Shown piece after piece: positions 1-6,970 of a DNA stretch of 9,095 nucleotides. The translations under genes were made by a program, and so were the position numbers. A model generated the notes under the pieces. It did no database searches. It saw only the letters and a list, made by a program, of their open reading frames with translations, and was not told the DNA's origin. The first letter of the stretch is position 1, and the number at the start of each line of letters is the position of its first letter. Source of the stretch: Bacteroidia bacterium (lineage in GTDB: Bacteria > Bacteroidota > Bacteroidia > Chitinophagales > Saprospiraceae); contig JAUILM010000187.1 of NCBI GenBank assembly GCA_030432855.1, positions 1 to 9,095 on the forward strand, given 5' to 3'.

Positions 1-2487
1 GAAAATTCCAGTGAGTGCGTACAGATAATAACAATTAGTGATACCATAGCTCCGGCACTTTTTGTACCACGGGATGCTACTTTTTATAAGAGCGAAGCGT
101 GTACATTTGACTATTCTCCATCGCAGGCCGGTATGGCAACGGGAGAAGATGCATGTAGTGATCCCGTAGTGACCTATATAGATCGTACTATGTCGGGTGA
201 TCCATGTGGGGGAAGTGACTTGATAGAGCGCATCTGGACCGCTACCGACAACTGCGGCAATGCGAGATCGCAAGTCCAGATGATCACGGTACTGGATACC
301 ACACGTCCAGTGGTTGAGTGTTTACCTAATCTGAATCTTTATGTCGACATAAACTGTCAGGTCGATACCAGTGTCCAGACAACCGGGATGCTGATAGCTG
401 TGGACGCGTGTCAATTAGGATCGATATCTCGGTCAGATGAGGTAGCTACACCTTGTGAAGGCGAAATGCACATAGTCAGGACCTGGGTGGCCCGGGATGC
501 TTGCGGTAATGAAACTACTTGTATTCAATACATTACTGTCTTGGATACGATTCGACCACAGATTAGTTGTTCTCCTGATGCAGATCTTAGCATTAATCCC
601 GTCGTACCGGATGCTTTGGCTACAGATGTTTTAGTATCTGACAATTGTAGCATTCCGCAGGTCACGGTGCAGCAAGGTGAGGTAGAAATTGTTGATTGTT
701 ATTATTCCAGATTAGACACATACATAGCTACTGATGCTTGTGGAAATTCAAGTTCCTGTACGCGATTGTTGACATGGAAAGTTGACCTGGATCCTCCTGT
801 CCTGTCTAATGTACCTGCCAGTACCTCTGTCGATTGTGAAAGCCCATTACCTGCTGTTCCGAATGATGTCGTGGCCTTTGATGGATGTGATGGTCAATTA
901 AAAGTTTCGTTTAAAGAAGTGCCTGGAGGCACAAATTGTGGGGGACGATTTTACGAACGTATATGGACTGCTGTTGATGAAGCAGGAAACCGGACACAGG
1001 AAAAACAGACCATTAGACTGACGGATAATGTTGCACCCAGGCTTACCGTGGAAGATGATACGACAATACAATTTGGAAATGCAATACCCGAACCATGGTA
1101 CGAAGTATCAGAAAATTGCTCTCGCGTAGATATTGATTTTTCTGAAATGCGGGAAAATATCGCCTCTGGTACCTTTACGCTCCTCCGGACATGGACCGCT
1201 CGCGATGGATGTGGTAATCAATCGGAAGCTACACAACGTATCGAGGTAATTGACGATTCACCACCAGAGATCCTTCTAGTGAATCCTATGTTGGCTACCA
1301 TGCAGCATGGTGGCACCATGGAGATGTATGGATGTGACGATCCACAGGTTTCGATGGGAGACATCGTGGTGGCTGATGCCAACCCTATTATTGAAGTGGT
1401 TACCTATGATAAACTAATGGTTTCTCATGCTTGTGATACCTGGGGTTATTACAGAAAATGGAAGTGCGGTTATATTGCAACCGATGGATCAGGCAATGAA
1501 ACAGAGTTGTTTTTCTATGTGATCCAATATGACACGACAGCTCCTGAACTCTTGAATGTACCCCCCGATGTACAGCTGGCGTGCGGCTCACCTCTCGTCG
1601 CTCCTATTGCTGAGGTTGCTGCAGTTGATGACTGTGGAGCCGGAGGAGCAAGTATTGAACTGACTGAAAGACTTATTGAACACCCGGAAGACACTCTAAT
1701 GCAAATGCTCCTCCGGACCTGGACTGCTACCGATGCCTGCGGAAACAATGCTTCGGCAACGCAAAGCATTTCTACATGTGACCTAAGTTTGGAAGATGTA
1801 TCTGCAACCATTGGTGATTGTGTCTGGGAAGATTCAAATGGAAATGGATTGCAGGACAGTACTGAGCTGGGTATTGACAGCGTTCGTTTGAACTTGTACT
1901 GGGTACGTTCTGACATGTCTTTGATGTTGGTAGACTCCACATATTCAAGGTCATTGGATGGCCAGTTAGGCCAGTATATGTTCGAATATATTTTTCCGGG
2001 TACGTATCAGGTAGAAGTGGTACTGCCCAACGCCATGAAGTTTACAATGGGCCAGCAGGGAGATGATGCCAACCTGGATAGTGATATTACTTCTCAGGCA
2101 GGTATGACGGATTTCATAGAAATTGATTCAGGAAGCACATACACAAATGTGGATGCCGGCCTCCTGCCAGTGCACGAACCCGTGGAAATTGTCGGGGATG
2201 TAGATCAAAATGACTTTGACCAGACCGATCACCAAATAGAAATTTCACTATATCCCAATCCAACACATGAAACGGCTTATATATCATTTTCGACCGGAAA
2301 GAGCATGGAAGTAGATATCCTGGTGGTAGATCAATGGGGTAGAACGATTCAAAATCGAAGTCAAATATTACCACAAGGCTCTTATAGAGAGATTATTGGA
2401 CTTCAGGCTGAGCCCGATGGACTATACTGGGTGACGGTAAGAATGGGAAGTCATCGTGAAACAAAATCACTGCTAAAGTTTAATTAA
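1..2487 (+). CDS. Secreted multi-domain HYR-repeat surface protein with T9SS sorting domain (5' end outside window)
   Basis: The reading frame is open from base 1, and the first 44 codons already fit the repeat pattern (a DTIAP boundary at residue 14). The ATG at 133 is therefore internal and the gene starts upstream. The 828 residues seen contain seven HYR-like Ig-fold repeats (about residues 14-593), marked by D-x-x-x-P boundaries and W-T-A-x-D-x-C-G-N strands. A SdrD-B/Cna-B-like domain follows (about 602-720, with a calcium-loop-like DSNGNGLQD). After a short acidic linker comes a T9SS type A sorting domain (about 746-828) with YPNP at 751-754, a D-Q-W-G-R strand and a GLYWV motif near the end. 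By family knowledge such proteins cross the outer membrane through T9SS and are anchored or released at the surface, often for adhesion. The ligand cannot be read from sequence. The stop codon (TAA) overlaps an ATG in the frame of the next gene. Confidence 0.9.
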   Translation, partial: ENSSECVQIITISDTIAPALFVPRDATFYKSEACTFDYSPSQAGMATGEDACSDPVVTYIDRTMSGDPCGGSDLIERIWTATDNCGNARSQVQMITVLDTTRPVVECLPNLNLYVDINCQVDTSVQTTGMLIAVDACQLGSISRSDEVATPCEGEMHIVRTWVARDACGNETTCIQYITVLDTIRPQISCSPDADLSINPVVPDALATDVLVSDNCSIPQVTVQQGEVEIVDCYYSRLDTYIATDACGNSSSCTRLLTWKVDLDPPVLSNVPASTSVDCESPLPAVPNDVVAFDGCDGQLKVSFKEVPGGTNCGGRFYERIWTAVDEAGNRTQEKQTIRLTDNVAPRLTVEDDTTIQFGNAIPEPWYEVSENCSRVDIDFSEMRENIASGTFTLLRTWTARDGCGNQSEATQRIEVIDDSPPEILLVNPMLATMQHGGTMEMYGCDDPQVSMGDIVVADANPIIEVVTYDKLMVSHACDTWGYYRKWKCGYIATDGSGNETELFFYVIQYDTTAPELLNVPPDVQLACGSPLVAPIAEVAAVDDCGAGGASIELTERLIEHPEDTLMQMLLRTWTATDACGNNASATQSISTCDLSLEDVSATIGDCVWEDSNGNGLQDSTELGIDSVRLNLYWVRSDMSLMLVDSTYSRSLDGQLGQYMFEYIFPGTYQVEVVLPNAMKFTMGQQGDDANLDSDITSQAGMTDFIEIDSGSTYTNVDAGLLPVHEPVEIVGDVDQNDFDQTDHQIEISLYPNPTHETAYISFSTGKSMEVDILVVDQWGRTIQNRSQILPQGSYREIIGLQAEPDGLYWVTVRMGSHRETKSLLKFN
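40..1779 (+). repeat. Seven tandem HYR-like protein repeats of about 76-93 residues
   Basis: Repeat boundaries of the form D-x-x-x-P fall at residues 14 (DTIAP), 99 (DTTRP), 182 (DTIRP), 262 (DLDPP), 342 (DNVAP), 418 (DDSPP) and 511 (DTTAP). Each unit ends in a strand like R-T-W-T-A-T-D-A-C-G-N. Most units carry paired cysteines suggesting disulfides, but the fourth (EAGN) and sixth (GSGN) lack the cysteine in this strand. DNA similarity is mostly low, so the array is old. One short match survives: 1179-1200 and 1707-1728 are identical at 20 of 22 bases, although this segment encodes the most constrained motif. Confidence 0.8.
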
Positions 2488-2552
2488 TGCTATATCATGG
2501 ATCAGCAGAAAGGAAGTCCGGACAAATTCAATTAACTTTAAGAGAATCATAC

Positions 2553-3203
2553 ATGCAAAGTACGTTTCCATTGAAAGCCAATCTTGCCATTATAGAAGAC
2601 GAGCCCGTAATTCTTAAGTCCCTAAAGACTTTTTTTGAGAATTCAGATAACTTTTCTGTTATGTTTACTGCCCGACAGGTGGAAGCATTGCATGAAATAG
2701 ATCCTAAAGAAATAACATTAGATGTAATTCTGCTGGACATTAATCTATTGGGTATGTCGGGGATTCAGGGGATCCCTAAAATTTTGGATTTATTTCCCGA
2801 AGTGAATATTGTAATGCTGACAACTTTCGATCAGAATGAGTATATTTTTCAGGCATTAAAGGCTGGTGCTACCGGTTACATCATTAAGGATACTCCGATC
2901 TGGGATATTAAACGAGCCCTGGAGACTATTTTGGCTGGTGGATCATTTATGAGTCCAGGCATTGCTCGCAAGGTCATGGAGTCGTTTAAGCAACCAAAGG
3001 AAGAGATTCAGTTTGAATCTTTGACCGATCGACAAAATGAAATTTTAAATGCATTGGTAGAAGGATTGAGTTATAAAATGATTGCTGATAATCTAGGTAT
3101 CAGTACACATACCACTTGTGATCATATAAAGGCCATTTACAGAAAATTGCAAGTGAATAGTAAGGGGGAGGCCATTAGCCTTGCTTTGAAGCGGAAAAAT
3201 TAG
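2553..3203 (+). CDS. NarL/FixJ-family response regulator (REC + LuxR-type HTH)
   Basis: This is a DNA-binding response regulator of 216 residues from the chosen start, a normal length for the family. The receiver domain (about residues 9-125) has the acidic pair E15-D16, phospho-acceptor D62 in the LLDINL strand, T90/T91 and K112 (IIKD), so it should be phosphorylatable. A LuxR/GerE helix-turn-helix covers about 154-214 (SLTDRQ, then GLSYKMIADNLGIS and an H-I-K-A-I-Y-R-K-L recognition region). The ATG at 2553 is preferred because it puts the first beta strand about ten residues from the start and has a weak AAGAG 9 bases upstream. An in-frame ATG at 2487 would add 22 residues and overlaps the previous stop codon. 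A histidine kinase gene follows after 40 bases, so the two probably form one operon and a cognate pair. The target promoters are unknown. Confidence 0.92.
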   Translation: MQSTFPLKANLAIIEDEPVILKSLKTFFENSDNFSVMFTARQVEALHEIDPKEITLDVILLDINLLGMSGIQGIPKILDLFPEVNIVMLTTFDQNEYIFQALKAGATGYIIKDTPIWDIKRALETILAGGSFMSPGIARKVMESFKQPKEEIQFESLTDRQNEILNALVEGLSYKMIADNLGISTHTTCDHIKAIYRKLQVNSKGEAISLALKRKN

Positions 3204-3243
3204 ACCCGGATAAATACCGTATTTTACCAGGACAAAATCTAGT

Positions 3244-5262
3244 ATGACCTCATTGATCAAAACTGTATGTATATCGGTATTATGTTGGATAATGTCAGGG
3301 CCGGCATTAGCCCAAATAAATAGTGATTCCCTTATTACAATTATAGAGGGCCTGGATTCTGACGCGGCCAAGGCAGCAAAATTTGATAGCATTTTGGCTC
3401 CGTTGTCTGAGACCCGCATACCAGGGGCTGAACCACTCTTTCAAAAAAATATGGAGCTGTTACGGCAGCTTGGTGATCGACAAAAGGAAGTGAAGTTAGC
3501 GGTTAGCTATTCCATGTATATGATTGAAACCTTTGAACCCGAAAAGGGGAAATCAATCATTGAACCGTATTTTGAGGAGGTAGAAGAAATTGATGATCTT
3601 CTTTTAAAAGGAGATGTGTATTATGCCTACGGTCATGCTTTTGAAGATCTTCGTGAAAATACGAGAGCCTATGACTTAATTCAGAAGGCATTGGATTATT
3701 ATGAGATGGTAGGTGATTCAAGCAAAGCACATTATGCAGATGTGGCCAATGCTCTGGGAAGAATTGCATTTACAATTGGTAAATATCCTGAAAGTAGCCT
3801 TGCCCTGGCAAAATCCAAAGATATATTCATATATAACAAAGATAGTGCAGGTGTCGTGGGTGTTTTTCAGGATCTGACCATATTGTTTAGTCAAATCGGC
3901 TTATATGACGAAGCAGAGGATTATTGGAATCAAAGGGAAGCATATTTTACAGAACCCCCATCCAATGAAAATGTGGCAATCGGACTCATAAATCTGGGAC
4001 GTAATTTAATTTTGCAGGAGAAGTGGGATCAGGCACAAAATAATTATCATAGAGCCTTGGGGCTGGGACCCTTTGAGGCCCGCTTTGGCTTTTTAAATCT
4101 CTATGCTTATAACGGCTTAATAGAAGCCTTGTATTTTGGCGATAAAGGTGACTCGATTCCATATTATTTTAATTTACTTGATCAGGAATTTGAATCAGTC
4201 AATAGAAGCGTAACGTATGAATTCTTATTCAAGCAATCCCGTTTTTTGAATAATTTGATCAGTCGAAATTATGTTGCAGCTGAAAGAGATGGATTGGATT
4301 TATACAAGAATGCATTGGAAAGCAGTGATGGTGCAGAAATAATGATGCATGCCCGGTTCTTATCCGAGCTTTATAGAAGATGGGGTAAGTCGGAGAAAGC
4401 CCTGGAGTACGAGAATCTATTTCTCATCAAAAAGGACTCAATTCAAGAGGTGAATAAGACCAATGCGCTATTGCTATATCAGACCCAATATGAAACCCAG
4501 GAGAAGGAAAATGAAATATTTCGACTGCAGAAAGAGAGTGAATTATTAAATACAAAAATATCTCGTGATAGACTGTTTAAAGCACTATTGGGGGCTGGAT
4601 TGATCCTGCTTCTCCTGGGTGCTATGCTAATATACTCGAGAATTAAGCAGGCAGAATTAATCAAAATGCAAAATCTACGAACTGAAATCTCCAGTGATTT
4701 GCATGACGAAGTAGGAAGTTTGCTATCAGGAATCAATATGCAAACTCAAATGATTGATGTAGTTCCTGATAATAAAAGACGTGATTTCCTTCAGGATATT
4801 TCTCAAAATACACAACGTGCCGTGTCCACTATGCGAGACCTGGTGTGGTCTATCGATTCCAGAAGAGACCGGGTAGAAGACCTCAAGGATAAAATTGCAG
4901 AAACCTGCCACCTATTGCTGGAACCTGCTGAATTTACCTTCGACATCAATTTTTCAAATCCTGGCGGATCCACACCTCTAAATCCGAAGTTGAAAAAAGA
5001 GATTTATCTGATATCTAAAGAGGCCATTAATAATATCGTACGGCACTCTAAGGGAGACCATGTATTGATTGACCTAAGTATGGACTCCAATCGACTTAAA
5101 CTACTGATAAGAGACAATGGCCATCCAGCGGTAAACTCTGTACCTTCCACAGGTATGGGTCTTGAGAATATGCAGCTTCGAGCCAGTCAAATTAATGGCA
5201 AGTTAAAGACAGGTATGCAGGAGCACGGCTTCACCGTGGAGCTGGACTGCCCTATAAGCTAA
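3244..5262 (+). CDS. Membrane sensor histidine kinase with exported TPR-like region and HisKA_3/HATPase core
   Basis: The 672-residue protein begins with a signal peptide (hydrophobic stretch then P-A-L-A-Q, likely cut near residue 24). A long alpha-helical region with TPR-like repeats follows (about 120-405, for example EKWDQAQNNYHRAL near 259). Next come a charged coiled coil (about 412-445) and one transmembrane helix (about 447-465). The cytoplasmic part has a HisKA_3-type dimerisation helix with H487 in L-H-D-E-V-G-S, and a HATPase domain with N box K-E-A-I-N-N (592-597), G1 box D624-N-G and G2 box G-M-G-L-E-N-M (637-643). By family knowledge it autophosphorylates on His and passes phosphate to a NarL-type regulator, here surely the one just upstream. 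The topology puts the TPR-like region outside the inner membrane, suggesting a periplasmic protein or peptide signal (inference). Two motif variants are noted: S in place of Q in the HDxxxQ phosphatase motif, and H-P after the G1 glycine instead of the usual x-G. Confidence 0.9.
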   Translation: MTSLIKTVCISVLCWIMSGPALAQINSDSLITIIEGLDSDAAKAAKFDSILAPLSETRIPGAEPLFQKNMELLRQLGDRQKEVKLAVSYSMYMIETFEPEKGKSIIEPYFEEVEEIDDLLLKGDVYYAYGHAFEDLRENTRAYDLIQKALDYYEMVGDSSKAHYADVANALGRIAFTIGKYPESSLALAKSKDIFIYNKDSAGVVGVFQDLTILFSQIGLYDEAEDYWNQREAYFTEPPSNENVAIGLINLGRNLILQEKWDQAQNNYHRALGLGPFEARFGFLNLYAYNGLIEALYFGDKGDSIPYYFNLLDQEFESVNRSVTYEFLFKQSRFLNNLISRNYVAAERDGLDLYKNALESSDGAEIMMHARFLSELYRRWGKSEKALEYENLFLIKKDSIQEVNKTNALLLYQTQYETQEKENEIFRLQKESELLNTKISRDRLFKALLGAGLILLLLGAMLIYSRIKQAELIKMQNLRTEISSDLHDEVGSLLSGINMQTQMIDVVPDNKRRDFLQDISQNTQRAVSTMRDLVWSIDSRRDRVEDLKDKIAETCHLLLEPAEFTFDINFSNPGGSTPLNPKLKKEIYLISKEAINNIVRHSKGDHVLIDLSMDSNRLKLLIRDNGHPAVNSVPSTGMGLENMQLRASQINGKLKTGMQEHGFTVELDCPIS

Positions 5263-5284
5263 ATACTACACCAGGGGATGGGGG

Positions 5285-5305
5285 TAGCTTCTCATGTAGA
5301 TGCTA
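5285..5305 (+). other. Small imperfect hairpin between kinase gene and next gene
   Basis: TAGCTTCT (5285-5292) can pair with AGATGCTA (5298-5305) over eight positions with one T-T mismatch and a five-base loop. No T run follows, so it is a poor intrinsic terminator; it might be an mRNA structure or chance. The 64-base gap holds no other signal I can support, and no clear Shine-Dalgarno before the ATG at 5327. Confidence 0.25.
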
Positions 5306-5326
5306 TCTTAGACTAAATTCCTTACC

Positions 5327-6688
5327 ATGAAAAGGTTTTATATACTGGCAGGGCTTTTTGTCTATGCTCAGCTCCTGATGGCGCAGTCCGTTGTCCACTG
5401 GTCCAAAAAATCGGCAGGGTTCTGGCATACAGCCGCTAATTGGGATTGCAACTGTGTGCCTTCAGCAGGTGATATTGTTGTGATTGATCATGATAGTGTG
5501 ATCGTTGCTAGTGGACAAAGTGCTCATGCAAAGCAGATCATCTTGGGTGCCCCTGACTCCATGGATGTCGGATTGGCCGTATTTATCAATGCTGAGCTCA
5601 CCATCGATGTGGGCAATAGCTTCGATACAGCTTTCTTAGTGCGTGGCAATGCTGTATTCAATGCGGGAGAAATTCATATCAGGAATGGCAAGCTGGCTCA
5701 GTACATCAGTAATACGACCACACTCACCAATAATGGTACGATCACTATGTCTAAAGCCACTAATGGATGGGTCAACAAGGGACTGGTCACAAATAGTGAA
5801 AGTGGGTTAATTTTAATAGATAGTCTCACCGGAACTAGTTCAGCAGCTATAATCAATGAGGACGCTATCTTGAATCTTGGAGAAATTCTGGTTGAGGGGA
5901 ATGGGGAGCAAGTGGGACTATCCCACCAAAGTGACGCCTATTTTGACAATGATGGATTACTGCGACTCGAGTATTCCACAACAGGTTTAGATGTGATCGA
6001 TTCTGCTCAATTTAGAAATGATGGTAGGGTCATCATCTTCGGGGGTACGTTGGGAGTAAAAATGGCGGATCAAGGTGAGTTGATAAACTATGATTATATC
6101 GAAGTGTTCAGTTCATCAGGTTCCGGGTTTGGAAATGAAGACGAGTCCCTGGTCACTAATCATGATAGTATTCTATTAAATCAGTGTGGCATAGGGTTTA
6201 TACTGGAGAGTAAAGTGGTAAATGAGTCTACAGGCAAGATGTTAGTATCATTTACCGGGCAGTTTATGGTGCGAGGATTTTATTTTCAAGATACATTTGT
6301 CAATAAGGGTATTCTCCATGTCGACAATATCGTTTCCGGCTTCGCATTTACCGTTGGATTTGGAGCTTTTGTCCTTAATAGCGGTACAATTCAGTCTCGA
6401 TCTTGTCCCGTTGGATTTCAACTGGGGACTGGAGGAGAAATAGAAAATTCGGGACTCGTGGAGATTCTGTTCTGTCTTGCTGCAGGTTCACTGGGGCACG
6501 GTACATTTAACAACACTAAAGGCACGCTGACCATAGGATCGTGCAACGATGGATTGACCATTGATGCTTTCGCTACGTTGATTAACTCTAAGGATGGTAT
6601 GGTTAGCATTTCAAATATCACCAATGATCCATTGGAGATTTCCATAAATTCGACTGTGGAGAATGAGGGACTGATTCTCATCGAATAG
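5327..6688 (+). CDS. Secreted N-x-G repeat, probable beta-solenoid protein, apparently truncated by frameshift
   Basis: This 453-residue protein has a clear signal peptide (MKRFYILAGLFVYAQLLMA, cut before Q20). An N-terminal segment (about 22-60) follows, with G-F-W-x-x-A-A-N-W-D-C-N-C-V-P and G-D-I-V-V-I, a pattern I know from exported Bacteroidota proteins. The rest is a run of short turns of the form N-x-G-x-I/L-x-V/I, such as NAGEIHI, NNGTITM, NLGEILV, NDGLLRL, NDGRVII, NKGILHV, NSGTIQS, NSGLVEI and a final NEGLILIE. This suggests a right-handed parallel beta-helix. No enzyme motif is visible and the function is unknown; surface adhesion or polymer binding would fit the fold. It ends abruptly on a repeat turn without the T9SS sorting domain expected for this class. 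Sequence resembling such a domain lies just beyond the stop in another frame, so the annotated end may reflect a mutation or a sequencing error. Confidence 0.8.
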   Translation: MKRFYILAGLFVYAQLLMAQSVVHWSKKSAGFWHTAANWDCNCVPSAGDIVVIDHDSVIVASGQSAHAKQIILGAPDSMDVGLAVFINAELTIDVGNSFDTAFLVRGNAVFNAGEIHIRNGKLAQYISNTTTLTNNGTITMSKATNGWVNKGLVTNSESGLILIDSLTGTSSAAIINEDAILNLGEILVEGNGEQVGLSHQSDAYFDNDGLLRLEYSTTGLDVIDSAQFRNDGRVIIFGGTLGVKMADQGELINYDYIEVFSSSGSGFGNEDESLVTNHDSILLNQCGIGFILESKVVNESTGKMLVSFTGQFMVRGFYFQDTFVNKGILHVDNIVSGFAFTVGFGAFVLNSGTIQSRSCPVGFQLGTGGEIENSGLVEILFCLAAGSLGHGTFNNTKGTLTIGSCNDGLTIDAFATLINSKDGMVSISNITNDPLEISINSTVENEGLILIE

Positions 6689-6881
6689 TTCTATCGAAAT
6701 CACTATTGAGGTCCGGAGCAGGAAGAGAAAATTCTACAACTGGAAAAAGAAACAAACCACGACGGAAATAACTCGCGATCATTACGACTCATCCTTTGAT
6801 GTTCAGTCGAATGCAGCTTCAGATAATGGTGAGTTTTCTATAGCTCTTAAACAAGGTTTGCCAGGTCGTGCCAAATTCTAA
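6675..6881 (+). pseudogene. Out-of-frame 3' remnant with decayed T9SS sorting-domain start
   Basis: In the frame shifted by one base from the preceding gene, positions 6675-6878 are open for 68 codons and end with TAA at 6879-6881. There is no ATG near the beginning, so it is unlikely to be an independent gene. One extra A near 6683-6686 would join the frames and turn the ending GLILIE-stop into GLILIENSSIEITIE. Near its end the peptide reads D-V-Q-S-N-A-A-S-D-N-G-E-F-S-I-A-L, which lines up with the usual sorting-domain start V-Y-P-N-P-A-S-x-x-G-E-F-S-I-x-L, with the prolines lost. Only about 20 residues of the expected 70-80 remain, and no continuation is seen in any frame to 6970. The middle part (R/K rich, near 6711-6750) does not look like a normal solenoid turn, so there may be more than one lesion. 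Identification rests on my reading of a short motif. Confidence 0.42.
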
Positions 6882-6962
6882 TAATCAAGTACCAAATACT
6901 CAATATACCCCCAATCTGCTCTTACGGATCTTCATATTGCATGCATCTTTTCAACCTAAAAT

Positions 6963-6968
6963 AAGGAG
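6963..6968 (+). promoter_or_regulatory. Shine-Dalgarno-like AAGGAG very close to the mddA-like start
   Basis: AAGGAG lies only two bases before the ATG at 6971, closer than the usual five to nine. It is the strongest SD-like sequence in the window. The next in-frame ATG (7097) would cut off the first membrane helix, so 6971 remains the best start. The motif may contribute little here, since Bacteroidota often initiate without SD pairing. Confidence 0.4.
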
Positions 6969-6970
6969 TC

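Noticed and set aside
133..135. ATG as the start of the first gene
   Set aside because: The frame is open to base 1 and the residues before it match the repeat pattern, including a DTIAP boundary, so the gene begins before the window.
1515..1940. Minus-strand open frame of 141 codons
   Set aside because: It lies fully inside the repeat-protein gene, whose motifs are strongly coding; the minus-strand peptide is Ser/Pro rich and low in complexity as expected for a shadow.
2533..2542. TAACTTTA as a Bacteroidota -7 promoter box before the regulator
   Set aside because: It matches TAnnTTTG at all but the last position, but no TTTG/TTG -33 element lies at the right distance, and it is only about 13 bases from the start codon.
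6858..6886. Possible promoter for the mddA-like gene: TTGCCA and a TAATAAT stretch
   Set aside because: The spacing is off for either hexamer choice and the Bacteroidota -7 motif TAnnTTTG is not present; part of it lies in the decayed gene remnant.
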